Source of the DNA: Astropecten irregularis
Lineage: Eukaryota; Echinodermata; Asteroidea; Paxillosida; Astropectinidae
Direction of reading: 5' to 3'
DNA: 64,000 nt
Assembly (NCBI GenBank): GCA_963971285.1
Contig: OZ020244.1
Coordinates: forward strand, 33,604,001 to 33,668,000
Below, one piece after another: positions 26,001 to 41,000 of the stretch (position 1 is its first letter; each line of letters starts with the position of its first letter). A program made the translations under genes and the position numbers. Under the pieces are notes generated by a model. It was not told where the DNA came from and ran no database searches. It worked only from the letters and a program-made list of their open reading frames with translations.

Positions 26001-29000
26001 TCCTTTTTTTCCTCTTGAGTAGCCTTGTTTTGTCAATTGTGGTATTTGGGTCAGTTCTTTTTTGGATTGCGGTTTGACCTTGCGGTTGTTCATTGTGGAC
26101 AAAGTTGATGACATCTCTGTGGTGTTCAATGGTGCTGTCAGTGTAACTTTTTTTTGTTAATAACTGCTGTACATGTACTAGCTAGTTCAATGAATATTTT
26201 GTCCTTGAACAAAAAAGAGTGGGCCTTACCTTCCTCTTACAAAAAAATGAAGAAAGACCACTGGAGTTTTGTTACACTTGTACTTTTTTGGGGGCCAACT
26301 CATGTGTGACAGGCCATAAAGTGATCGAGCTTTAACTTGCCGATAGGCCTATGCATAGTGTGGCCTGTGGCCATCCAACGCTTTTTGAAGTCTCTAGAAA
26401 GGTTTTAGGAAGTAGAAGGTTGGTTTAGTTAAACTATTGACAGTCGGTTAAAGGGATGGTACGGAATTGGTAAGACAAAATACGCTTCAAGATCACAGAT
26501 TCACATAAAACTTACACAGTATAATGATGATGATAGGAGAAAACATCCCATGAAATGTTTTTGTCTGAAATGCTATATTTGTTGAGAAATAAATGGAACT
26601 ATTTTCCGATTGGTATAAATCTCTTCAAAGCGTTTTATAAATTCATTCGTTGAAATGTGTAAACGGGTTTTCACTATTTTCTCATGACCTAGATGGTTGA
26701 TTGACCTCAAACTTCTACAGGTTTGTCAGTTAACTACTTCACGACGGTATAAAAAAAAAAAAACCACCCGCGGTATTATTTTCACCGTGCTTAAGGTATA
26801 TGATGGATTACATAATGTGCTTTCACTGTCAGCAACGGTTTTGTCGCCAAAAAAAACCCAGTTCTGTACCATCCCTTTAAACTGTTTAGGCCTATATCTC
26901 CATTTGAAGTTCATAATTGAAGTGTTACAATGCACATGTATGATATGAAATGAAAACATAGTGTAGTATAAAAATGGTGCTCAAGTTCATACCGTTTTCA
27001 AAAATTAAATTCGGGGCCCAAGAAGTTCTGATACTTCCATGTAACTGTTACAACAGGCTGTCTGCAGTCTGCAATTTGTCTTTCGGCCATGCAGAACATA
27101 CTGTATGTACAGTATGGTATACCAACAGTACGCCCCAATTGCTTCAGTGTATGTGTAGCCTATCAACTTGGTGGTAACAGAAGTTCTCACATTCACAGTA
27201 AACCTAGAGGTCAAGATTGAAATGTGCACAAAACTTCCATACGTGTACATTGTACACCAATGTACATATTGGGCCTACTCTGCAGTACATGTAGGCCTGC
27301 ATTCTCACACTGTACATGTATGCACTGGCGCCTGTTTTACCAACATACCCTGTACATGTAGGCCTACAGTAGTGTCAAACAAAAAATCAAGCCAGCAGCC
27401 TAAGCAAAACCTGATTGATGTGAAAGTTCTGTGATTTGATGACCAGTTTTATCGTGATAGTCAATTTTGTTTTTAACAGATTCCAAAAGTAACAAAATAT
27501 TTGTTCACATTATTTTCTTTGTTGGTTTCAAGAAAGTTGTTCCTAAATCTGATTGTGATGCATTTACAACTACATGAACAGCAATATTCAATGCCCTCAA
27601 GAAAGTATGACATATGTTTTAATGTTCATGGATCATTTTATGTTGTGTGGGTGTGGGAGCAGAAGATGAATTCTAGGCAGGGGTTGGATATGCGGTAATC
27701 GTCCTAACACATGTTGTCAGATACATTGCAATCCCTGAATGTAGGCCTGCAGTATTGCATGAGCGACTGATACAGGTTCATGTACTGGGCTGGATTTCAC
27801 CAAGCACTAAGATTAATCTTAAAGATCATTGTCAATATGGCCATAGTGATTAGTATTGTGACATCACACTTTGCTTAGCAATTAAGATTGATTCACGATT
27901 TAAGATCAGTTTTCGTGAAATCAACCCCAGAGCTTGTTTCAAGGTGGAAGGCATTGCTAGGTTTACATAGACACGACTGGCAGATCAGAAATGACAATGT
28001 CATGGTAAGCAATGACCTTGGTGACCTTTGACCTATGTATGACCTGTGACAACCATTACGCTAAAACATCTGTTGTGAGTAAATTAAATCTAACACCCTG
28101 CCCCTTCGAAATAAAAGAAAAGGCGTCTTTGGTCTAAACATCTATAAGAACACTTACTCCTTTGTTCATAATTTTTGGTATGATCCATTCGGGTGAATAA
28201 GGAGAACATTTTACCCATCTGAGATGAAACTGTATGTACCCTAAATATATTAATTGTACTCTTTCTGAAATGTGTGTCATTTTTGCAAGTGGTGTGAAGA
28301 GTTGGGATTTGAAGAAAGCTGGACGTTTACACATGTGTGGCAAGCCTTGAATTTAACGCAGGCTAGGCCTGGTTCTTGGACTTCGTGCCCCCTTCAAATG
28401 TTTCCATAGACAATATGATTTTCCAAAGGACCAAATTCAAGGCCTGGTGTGGGCATCTTGGGCTGTAGGCCAGGTACATTACATGTGGATGCCTTTAAAG
28501 GTTATATCATACTTTGGTAAGAGACCAAAACAGAAATGTTCACAGATTTACATATAACTTTCAGGGTATGAAGATGATGCTGGTAGAAACCTACCGTTAA
28601 AATATTTCCGCCTGAAATGCTGTATTTATCCAGAAATTAATAAAACAATGACCGAAAATCTTTTTGATCTTTTAAAAGATCAAAAATAAAAGAGAAAAGA
28701 CTTAAGAAATACTGTGGCCGTTTTTCACAGTTTTCTCAAAGAGTTGGCACCGTATGGGACTGAAATTTTCACAGATTACTTTTACTGTATCTTCCTTGAT
28801 ATGTTTTCCCATGAATCTGTATTTCTTTGACAACACCAAAGTATGATACTACCTTTAAATGGTAAGATGAGCTCTCCGCCTCATCTGCTGGCATAGTCAG
28901 CACACTCCTTGACATTTACATCTTACTGAACCTTGTGCTTCCCAGTATAAGATGATATGGTGAGAATGTGTTGAAATGTACTCTGCAGATATCTAGGCAT

Positions 29001-32000
29001 TTACATTGCCGGTAGATATCGGAAACAGACCAGCGTGGCTCCAACCGAGTTAAAGAAATCATGCCCTGCCATCCCTTTCATCTTTCTTTTGGTTGTACCA
29101 AAATTAAGGTCGCAAAAATGATGGATATATTGATTATTTTACAATTTGTTTTTTAAGATTTTTGTTTTTGGACAAAATTGTAAAGATGTTAAATGATATT
29201 TTTTGGGGGTACCAAAATTAAGGTCCAAATATGATGGATATTGATAATTTTCAGGTGTTACTTAACTATTTTTTAAAAAGATTTTTGCTGGACAACATTG
29301 TATAGCTGTTAAATGTGACAGAGTAGGTAAAATCATTTCTGAAATGTTCAGTTGAAGGTTCTGCAGATAAGAACATTGTTTTATTTTCAACCATCCCTCA
29401 TACATCAGGGATGAGATTTCTCAGATTAAAATCTGATTTCAGACTTTTCGGTTTTGGATTTCAGACTTTTTTCCTCACAGGCTGTGTACAAAAGTATAGG
29501 AGATTTTCAGAATTCAGACTTTATGCTCCCTGTCAGCTGTTTTCAGACATTTTTATCATTGGTCAATCTCATCCCTGATACATGTACAATGTAGTTGTGC
29601 ATCATTCAATAGCGCTACGCACTTGCACTAAAAATAGCACCGAACCTCAGACAAACATTGCAACGTGGCCATGCAAACGTGTGGCGAGTGGAAGTATTTG
29701 TGCGCGTCGTGCGTGGTGTGACGTCATTAGTGCAGAATGCTATTGAAGTTCTGTTGGCACTGTGTTGCTTCATGTATAGGAACATCTTCACAGAAACAAA
29801 GCAGGTCAGGACCACCACTAGGAGGTCACAAACCTCCACTTGCCCCAGTCTTGGCCCAATGCATGTGTACAGTTGTACACCTGTACTTGAAGCACTTCAA
29901 AATCTACCCATGGTCATTTTGATTTCCCAGTGGAAGTGCCCCTTGAGGGCTCAGAATTAACACTTACAATACCCACTCACTATCAAAACAGATTTGGTGG
30001 GAGGTACTACACTGTATTATAGTGTACATGTAATGTTTGAACTTCTTTTATAAGTTGCTGGGTACATGTAAGTTAAGTTTGACAAAAGTAAATTGATTTT
30101 TTCAAATAAATGTATATCCGACTAATGCCGTGTATAACTTGAAGAATAATTGAAGAACTTCATGTACATGTACATGTACATGTACATGTATACATACATG
30201 TACGTGTACAATTGTTCATACATGTACATGTTCATGTAAGGCCCCCAACTAAAGAAGAATTTAATCCAGCAAGCTCTTAACAATTGTTTCATAACCGGTA
30301 GGCCTATGTGATTTCTTAATTTAATGAATGCAGTTCACAGACTAGTTTTTTGTGGTTTTTTTTTTCAGTCTGGTTTTGGCAAGAATTGAAAGTAGGTCTT
30401 GGCCAGTACTTGCTGGATGAAGTGAGAACAAAAAGTTAAATTTGAGGCTTGAATTTGTTGTCTCAAGGGCAACCAGTTTTCTCTCTCTCTCTATAGGTCG
30501 TCCTCAGACGAGCCTTCCATCGTCGCTTCCAGTCATTCCGGTTTTCAATACTTCCGGCCAGCTCGCTGGTGCTTTGCACTCCTGATCCTTCTTGAGAATG
30601 TCCAGATATGTTATTGTGGGACGTCCTCGTGCCCGGTACCCATGCGCTGGTTCCCACAGCACCAGTTTGCTGGCCGGCAGCTCTTGGTGTCTTAGGCAGT
30701 GTCCGGCAAGTCTCATTCTCCTGGCAGCTATTTTGTCGCTCAACCAGTTCAGACACCAACAAATGTCTCGTCCCTGTTTAGTGTTCATACAAATGAGCAT
30801 GTTAAATTATGGAACTGATTGTAATAATTGAAAAGAATTGCCTGATGGCGTGGATATTTTGTCTGATGAAATTCACCGGTAATCTGCTTCATAACATACA
30901 TGTACATGTATGTACATGAAGGCCTACCATCCTCTGACAGAACAAAGTTGAAGTTCTTTAGAGTTGATTGCCAAAATGTACGCCTACATGTGTACATGTA
31001 TACATGTCCACGAGAACAATTTATGCCAGTAACATTTGCTGGCCATCCCATAGCAGGTCAGCAGTCTTTGCCAAGCCAGACTCAATAGTGTTCCGCACTA
31101 ATGACGTCACACCACGCGCGACGCGCACTCATACTTCCACTCACCATACGTTTGCATGGCCACGTTGCAATGTTTGTCTGAGGTTCGGTGCTATTTTTAG
31201 CGTCAGTGCGCAGCGCTATTATTCAATCTGAAGTTTAAGGTCACATTATTAGGCCAGGTCATGTGCATTAGTACACTTTGTCACCACAACAGATGTAGTA
31301 GGGTTTAATCTCCTGTGCCATTGGAGGCAATGGGTGGTATGGACTGGTGCGTGGTACATTTGTTGTATAGGTCACAAGTTCAAAGTCAGAAAGTCAAATG
31401 TCTCGCCTTCCAAATGCAATAAAAATGAATTGAATAAAAACTCAAACTTATAATTTATACAGTAATTCTTTTAAGGTATTGTCATACTTCGGTAGCATAC
31501 CGAAACAGAAATATTCCCAGATTTACATTTTTTTAACATGGTATAAAGATGGTGATGGTAGAAACATACCATTAAAATGTTTCTGCCTGAAATCCTGTAT
31601 TTCATCAAGAAAAGCATAAAACCAATGACCAAAAACACTTTGGATCTTTTAAAGATTACAAATGACGGTGGAAAGATTAGAATGTGTAAGACTTGCGGTG
31701 ACACCATGTATGAGACTCTTTTAGGAAGGTGTGTGGTCCTGAAAAGGACCGATGATAGTGGATTCTCGACGTTTCGACCAGTGTGCTCTAGAGATAGTGT
31801 TGGAAGATTGTCACTGTTTTCTCAAAAAGTGGGCACCATATGGGACTGAAATTTTCACAGATGACTGCTACTGTATCTGTCTTGATATTTTTACCCATGA
31901 ATCTGCATTTCTTTGACAAAAACCAAACTATGATATTACCTTTAAATTCTTGTTAAGAATTTCTGACCACTGATGAAGCAGCTTCGTTAAAAATTTATCC

Positions 32001-35000
32001 CTGGTCATATGACATTCATTACACAATGACAGGTACTTAATACTGGAAATATAGGCCCTACATGTACCCTGTTTGGTCACTGCAAGCAGTATTGAGTTAG
32101 CGTCCCAGTATAATAATAATAATAATAATTTATTGTATTTATATTGCGCCCTTTCCAGGCACAGCCTGTTCAAAAGCGCAGTACAAGATTAAAAATTCAG
32201 ATTAAGCTTAAAAAATCACAATAGGTGTACATAATACTAAACATTTCATTAAAACATAATACAAAGTAATATTCGTTACATGTAAAACACATAAAATGAC
32301 AATACAACAAGAAGTGAAAACCAAAAATTGATAAAACCCGACTACTTCTGAAAGGCAGCTCTAAACAAGTGTGTCTTAACTTAAGTATGTGGGTAATAGA
32401 AAACCAATTGCATAGACTGCATATTCATGATTATTGCCTTTCGTTTCCCCCATGCATCATTACTTTTAGACATGAAATTGCCATTGCCAGATGCATGTTT
32501 GTTTGAAGTAGAAAAATGGCCTGGATGACTGATGGAGGTACCTTGCTCGTGGTTGCAGACCAGTAAATAAATTCCCATAGGCTCCCATGCTAAAAAGCCA
32601 ATTTCAAACAATTATTGAAAATACTAAGAAGTTTCTCAGACACTCAAGCTATACACCAAAATTAAGCTGAAAACTTCAATTTTCATTTTCTTTTAAATTT
32701 TTCTATAGGGTAACCAATTTGAGAAAAATCCAATCTAAAGGAAAATACCCTGAAAACGGCCATGTTGACTGGTGCCAGACTCGAAAAATGTACCCCTCCC
32801 CTACAGGCCCAAGTAGAGTGAGTTTAGGGCCAGAATTCATCCAAACAGCTTTAAGTTGAAAGTCCAAACTCTGGTGACCGAGTTCCATTCATTTTCACTA
32901 CAAGACTTCCCATGTAGGGCCCAGCAAATGATTTTATAAAAAAAGATTTACAGAGTATACAAAAAATTAATGAGCTCCGCGGACTGATCTGGACCTATTT
33001 ACTGGTCTGCACCCTAGTCATATCTGTAGCGTAGAGATGTTATAGGTCTAGCTATAGTCTAGCTGAGTATGAGTATGAGGGATTGGCTTTCCCACATGTT
33101 CCATAACGTACAATGTACATGTTGGCTCCTTTATCTTGGCCAAAAGATCCCGTGCTGAATAAAGTGTTGTCATAATATGTACGGCTACATGTAAATAAAT
33201 TCTTCTGTAAAAACTATTTTTCTTTGTTCACTTTTCAATGACTTTAAATTCAGTCAGTTTCCCTTGTGGTTATTTAATGATTCTATAAAAACTAGTTACA
33301 TGTAGTTATTTTTGATGTTCAGATATTTTGAAATTTTGGAATAACAAAAGTTACATGTAAGTGAAGTCCTAATTTCATATTCATGATCTCTCTTTCTGCG
33401 AAGGAAATCAATTTAAAAAACAGATACTGTTACCTATACTGTATTTCCTTGACATTGTTGCAAGGAAATTCTTCCTGTTTTGAAAAAAATTTTTATCCTT
33501 GAAAGAAAAATATTTAGAATTCTGACAGGAAGCAAAGATCTTGTTATCACCAACAATACTGACAAATAAAGTTACAGAAGACCAAACAGTGTCTCAGTTG
33601 TGGCCTAAACATGTTTACATGTTGTAAACCACCCGGGAAAAGTTGACTATTAAATTTCATGTCCGATGATTCATGAAACAGGAACGCCTCAAACTCACCT
33701 GGTATTCCACTTATGACCAATTTCTAGTACGTCACCTTTTTTTAAGACTTTGCTGACAAATTTTGTTTGAATGGGAGACTTTGGAGAACCGGTCAACAGT
33801 GCACGCGCATGCAATTGTGAGCATGCGCGCGTCATTTTGGCGTGCGTGCGCTGTTGACTAGAAGACCGATTCTCCAAAGTCTCCCATTGTGAGCATGCGC
33901 TCATTGTTGTGCTCGTGCGTGCGCTGTGGCTTGAAGACCGATGCTCCAAAGTCTCCCATTGTGAGCATGCGCATGTCGTTTTGCGCGTGCGTGCGCTGTT
34001 GACTAGAATACCGATTCTTTAAAGTCTCACATTGCATTTTGGCCTTCAGTTTTCATTTCTTTGCTGAGTAGGCTACAATTTGCTATTAATTTTTGTTGAC
34101 AATCACTGTGCAATCCCATATCTCTTCTGAAATCTTAATATCAACAATGTGTAGTTTTTAAATTAATTTTGCACATGTCTGGCACATGTGTTTTTTTTAG
34201 TTTATCACATCTGTGGGGTGTGATGTACAGTATGCATGTTTTCCTCATAAGGGTAATTTGTTACCTGTTTTATTGTTCTGAAATGTCGTTTTACTGTAAT
34301 TGTTGATATTTTGTATTTGGATTTTGGTGTGATTTAGCCGATTGGCTACAAAGTACCATTCTTGTTAATAATCCAGCAATAATGATTGGCTTTAATCCCA
34401 TGAGCAACGTTTAGTAAATTTATACCATAATACCAAGTTCCTTCAATTCTTCAACATTGATTTACTGATATTCCTTTTTTTATTCAGCCATAGGGTATGC
34501 AATTGTCTCAATCTTCCAAACACCTCTCACCAAAGAAACATAAAATCATGGATCTTTCCATGCACACTGTAAAATGAAATAACTTTAAGAGCTGCTGTGA
34601 CCTCAGTCACAAACATGGTAGAAAAATGATTTAAATGCATAATACAGGATTGGTAAAGGTGACAGAATAGCTGCAGACTCTTCATAATTTGATAAAAAAC
34701 AAACCTGTGAAATTTTTAGCTAACAAAATCATCATCGGTAACAGAACTGTAGAAAACAGTGAAAAATTCTCACAGTATTTTCAAATCTATTCACTGGAGT
34801 TTTGATCTCACGCCGAGATCAAAACTGGTTTCGGTTGTTGTTTGACTAATTTTTGCATAAATACAGCATTCCCGCTGGAAATATTTTAACGGTATGTTTC
34901 TACCAATACCATCTTCATATCCTGAAAGTTATAGGTAAATATTTCGAGCTGTGGTACCACGTAGAACTCGTTCTTTTTTTTAACCTAGCAATTGCCAAAG

Positions 35001-38000
35001 TGCTGCATAAACAAACTGCATGAAATCTGATCCCCTTCTCAGGTCCAGGGGAAATGTCTCTGCGGTCACAACACAGAGGGGAACAACTGCGAGAGATGCC
35101 AGGATTTCTACAACGACCAGCCATGGCGTCCAGCCACCCACAGCCAGCCCAACGAGTGCAAACGTAAGTCTCCGCTGCCTGACCGTCGCAACTGAGCTAG
35201 TCCTGCTGATATGAGTTAAATCATGAAGTACTGTATATTCTAATATCTTTAGACGTTTTCGAATCCTGTTGACTTCTAAAGACAGTTTTCAGAATTCACA
35301 ATATACCCCCCCCTCCCCACCACAAGAAAGTGCTTTTGATACTTATTCTGAATGTATGTTTTTATTGGCGAGCTGTGAGGCAAAGCGAAGCCTATTAGTA
35401 CCGTTTTTCCCATCCGCCTGTCCGTCCGCCCGCGTGAAATATTAAAGTTTTTTAGTATGTGCTTGAACCCCAATTTTTTAATTTTTTTTTTTTTGATGGG
35501 TGCGTTGTCCAAAATAATGTTGTTTCTATTGTTTCAAAATGTAGACGTTTTTCTATTGTTTCAAAATGTAGAAGTCTCTTCTATTGTTTCAAAATTTTGA
35601 TTGATTTTTTTTTTTTTTTGGATGGGTTTGTTGTCCAAATTAATTTTGTTATTATTGTTAATGAAAAATGTTGAAGTTTTTTCTATTGTTTCAAAATGTT
35701 GAATTTTTTTTTTTTGGATGGGTGTGTGTGTGTGATGGATGGGTGTTTGCTATCATGTTTGTAACTGCACATAAGTCTGCAGCGAGCCATGACAGCTTCG
35801 CTGTTCTTAGTTAAGACAGAAATTTCATTGTAAGCTAATATTTGTGCTAAGCAGGGCCGTGAAATTGGCCCCTGTTTAGATGTTGTACAGATAAATTTGG
35901 TTACCAGGAGGTCAAGAGACAACGTAATGAAACATATGATATACTGGCAATGAACACATGCAGTTTACTCCTGTCTGACACCATCCAAATTATCCATCCA
36001 TAATATTTTCTTTTCATCCTGCTTGATATTATTTTCTGTCTTGTAGGATGCAACTGCAACAGTCACACCAATCTGTGCCATTTTGATCCGGCCGTCTTTG
36101 ATATCACCAACGGAGTGAGCGGTGGTGTGTGCGACGACTGCCAGCACAACACTATGGGCAGGAACTGCGAGCAGTGCAAGCCGTTCTTCTACATGAATCC
36201 GGACCGGGACATACGAGATCCCAACATCTGCGTCCGTGAGTACTCTGTTAGCAATTGCCTTGCACAGATACAATCTCGACTCAAATACGAGGCATAAGTC
36301 CTTATACAGTAATCTGAACACACATGATTTTGAGTGGCGCCCTCTTTTGATTAAAAAGAAATTGCGTGTTTTTCGGTCTACATGCACTACAACTCCGGCC
36401 TCGATACGTAGTGCGCGATTTATTCCTGAAACATGAACTTAGAAGTATATTCGGCATGGACAACATCTCCCGGTTTTCCCCACAGGTCTTTTACTCGTGA
36501 TTAGCTTTCCGGCTTCCCAGATTTCAATAAAACGTGATTGGCGATGTACAAAATAATATACTGACACCACCGCATTTTCTTTTTTAATCAAAAGAGGGCA
36601 CCACTCAAAAACTTGTGTTTGGATTATTGAATATTCTAAATAGGTTGCGTAGCCCTATATCAGTGTTAGAATTTGAACTATCAATTTAATGTTACAGTTT
36701 GGATGCATGCATTTGCCATTGTCCAGAGCTGTTGTCGCAAATAAGAACATTTCTTTCACAATTTGCATAATGTGTATGTTTTAATGCACTCCCATCTCAA
36801 GAACTTTTATGTACCCTAATGACTTGTTACATGAATATTGTTTTAACACAATTTTTGTTTTCATTGATAGACTTGTTATACTGTACTGCTGGTCACGAAC
36901 ATTTTATTTGTATTGACGTGTCTTAAGAAATAAATGTGGTGAAAAGACAAGAACGGATACGTGGACGTTTTCATTCTTATCTCTCCTCTTATCTCCTAAC
37001 TTTGCTTCTTTCTATTCAAATGTTAAAGTAGCTTGCCTTCAACTATCTAGTTATTTTTATGTTTCGTCTAGCTTGCGACTGTGACCCATCCGGCTCTGAA
37101 AATGGTGGTGAATGTGAGAGCCACACTGACCCCTCCAACAACCTGATCGCCGGCCGCTGCATCTGCAAGAGGTATACCACCGGGGTGCGCTGCGACACAT
37201 GTCTTGACGGATTCTGGAGTCTGAGAGCCGAAGACCGCGATGGTTGCCAAGGTAATTATTGAAAGGATTCCCCCCCCCCTTTCTTCAATTTTTGATCACC
37301 TTTTTTACACATGTGTACAACGTGACCTTTAACTTTTACACATTATAAGTTTCATATGGTCAGCAGATGTTGGTGGGCGGGCTGGTCAAGATGTTATTCC
37401 GGCTATGTCCTGCCTGGCCTGGCCTGGCTGGACCATACCACTGCCTAACCCCACACTAGGAAGTGTTGTTTGTTTGTTCTTGGCCAGTGTCTACTACATC
37501 GATGACACGATGTGAAATTCATGCATGGTCTTCCTTTGTAAATATTGTTTAAATGGCACTTTCTATGAATTGTTTTCAGGGAAAATACAACATATTTGTT
37601 TTTAGCCTTCGAGAAAGATCCTGCCAGGATCAAAATGTCAGTCACTCCTAACTCTATGCATTTTATTATATATTTTGGGTCAGCTGCTTGCAGCCTTTAA
37701 GTACATGTACTTGTATTGACATATATGTGTTTTACCATGAAGTGTACATGTATATTATTTTGGTGTGCCTCATAATTCCTTCAAAATGTAAAATGCAAAA
37801 CAATGTTAGATATTTGTCTTTCAGTAAAAAACTGCTGCAGCCAAAATATTGACCTGAAATATATGAAAAGCTTATAGTTAAGAGGACCTGGCATTACAAT
37901 CCTAGCAGGATCTTTCTCAAAGTCTAAATGACAAGAGGACAAGAGCATGAAAGTAAAGATACACATACAATCAGTGTGTATCATGTTCTTAACGTTGAGA

Positions 38001-41000
38001 TAATACCAACGGTTCTTCTCAGAACCACACACTCTCACAGAAGAGATTACATGGTGTCACCACAAACCTACCTTCTTTAAGTATTTCCACCATGCATAGC
38101 TTCAAGTCTTACTTATGTTCTTTTCTTCTTGTAATTTAGCCTTTGAAAAAAATCCTGCTAGGATCGAAACGTCAGGCCCTCCTAACGCCAAGCATTTCTG
38201 TGGATATGTGGGATTTGTTCTCATTGGCTTCACATATCTCTGTTTTTGAAAAATGAACAAAGAAAAAATGACTGGAGCGGGATTAGAACCGGCGACCTCA
38301 TCGCTGAAATGATCCCTGGGATATGGCGGTGTGTGCGTGGTTTCATATGGCTTCTGACTGCCAGATGAACAAAGATAATTGACTATTGGGGTCACCACCA
38401 ACGTAGGGCTGGATAGCTTAGTTGGTAGAACACAGGAGGTCTCCTATTCGAATCCCACTTCAGTCATTTTATCTTTGTTCACTTTTCAATGACTTGAATT
38501 TCAGTCAGTTTCCCTTGTGGTTATTTGATGATTATAACTCATGTTCTCTGTACATTGTAGCCTGTGCTTGCAACACCCTGGGCACTGAGGGAAACAGAGG
38601 ATGCGACAAACAAACAGGCAACTGTGTGTGTAAACGATACGTCACCGGTAGAAACTGTGATCAGTGCTACGTGAGTATTGCTTATCTTTCAGTCAGTATA
38701 CAATGCATGGAACAATCCAATTTGTTTTTAAATATGTTTCAAGTAAAATAAAGAGAAAATGCAGAATTTAATTCTGTTATTATTTATTACGAAATGACTA
38801 ACTTTGGTAAAAGCCATATATTTTGATTTAGAAAGATTAATACATTGCATTTATTAATAAGGATCATTAAATTTTGTAGTATGCAGTCTTTGGAAATCGG
38901 TACAAAAGAACTAGGGGCCAATTCCAATTTCATGGAGCTGTTTAGCACAAAAAAAATTGCTTAGCACAAAATGTCTTGCTCAATAAAACAAATCACCATT
39001 AAAAATTCCATTTGATATTCATGGTCAATGAACAACAGCCAAAGAACAATCACAAGTGCTACACAACACATTGAAATTTGGTTGTATGGAGCTGTTAAGC
39101 ACAAAAAAAATGCTTAGCACAAAATGTCTTGCTCAATAAAACAAACCGCCATTAAAAGTTCCATTTGATATTCATGGTCAGCGAACAACAGCCAAAGAAA
39201 AATCACAAGTGATAAACAATACGTGGAAATTTTGTTGTTAATCCTGTTTTTATTTAGACATAAATTTCATAAGGGTTGAGATTTCTCAGATTAAAATCAG
39301 ATTTCAGATTTTTTTGTTTTGGATTTTAGATTTTTTTCCTCACTGGCTGTGTACAAAAGTATCAGAGATTTTCAGATTTCAGACTTGTTATGCTTGCTCC
39401 CTGTCAGCTGTTTTCAGTCTGATAATTTTATCATCGGTCAATATCATCCTTGTTTCATAGTTAGCAGATTTTTTTGTGCTAAGCAGGGCCATGAAATTGG
39501 CCCCTGACAGTCATGGGATTCCATAATAAGCTTTATTTCAGTTCAGGAAGAATTTGTTGCCATACCCATGATAATAATGAGATAGATTTCATTGGCAATA
39601 GGTGTAAAGTGTCACTGTGAATTACGCTATTTGATACTTTTATTGCACCTCTGCATTCTCTACCCAACACCATGTATACCGCAAGAGTGAAATGAACCCT
39701 ATAAATAGTTGTAGTCATAGACTCTACCATGGATATGACATCCTATTTCCTGTTTGGGCTGACAATCTTGTCTGCGGCTCACGGAAATAGATAGGTTTAG
39801 ATTGAAAATAATGCAGGCAATTAAAGTATTTGCCAATAGACATATACCGACCAGGATCCTGAATTGTATGAAGCGGACAGAAGACGGGATGAACAAAGGT
39901 TTGGTCCATTCTTGTGCCCTAAAGGGGAACAGGTACCTCATAAAAAGAATGGTATCCTCCCTAGAGAATGTATAGGTACACTGCAGAGAATGGGTATACA
40001 GGTTGTCCCCAAAAAAATGCAACACTTGTGTCGAGAACCATTTTATGAAAATTTCAGATATATGTGATGCAGCAATGTCTTGGCTATCACCATGTGGAAT
40101 TTGAGCAAATTGGACTAGAATTTAGTAAACAAAACTAAGACTGAATTACCCAACCTGAAAATCCGATTTTCATCTTTCTTTCATTCACATTAAGTGTGTA
40201 TTAATATATGCGTGTTATCCTTGCAAATTTGTTTTTAAGGAGTATTCTTTCAGTTGGTCATGTTTTAGCAGATTTCAGCCCGATTTTGCTTAAATTCTAC
40301 AAGGTGATAGCCAAGACACGGTTGTATCACATATCTGAATCTTGAAGTGATAAACAGTTTAATTTTAACATAACGAAATCGGCCCCAGGTACATACAGAG
40401 GCTACTGGTACTCTATAAGGAGTCAGATCCCCACACAGAACTGGTTCACCGAAACAAAACCAATATACCCAGATGGAACAGGTACCCTAGTCCCTAGACA
40501 TGAAAGACTACAAACAGAGAGTCACCTCCACCAACTTGATGGTCACTTGTTAAGACACCTAATCAATTTACGTTCTTCTTTCACTGATCCACACAGGACG
40601 GTTACTACGGACTGAGCGAGGATGTGTACGGTTGCAAGTACTGCTACTGCGACCCTGGTGGCTCGTACAACAACAGCTGCAACCGGGAGACAGGCCAGTG
40701 CTACTGCCGACCCCACATCACCGGCAGACAGTGCAACCAGGTGGAATCGGGCTACTTCTACACCTTCATGGATTACTTCTTGTATGAGGCTGAACTGTCC
40801 CGGGTTATGACGATTGATGTAAGTTTTGATTCACAACTTGTGAATCGGTTATCTGTCATGGAGAAGAAAGTTAGCTAGGGGCCGATTACACTAACGCTTT
40901 TGTGATCATCGCAAAAGCCCAAATCCATCGTTGAACGGAAAATCAATCGTTTTTTTGCGTAGCAATTTTCCGTGTAGCGATGGATTTGGGCTTTAGTGAT

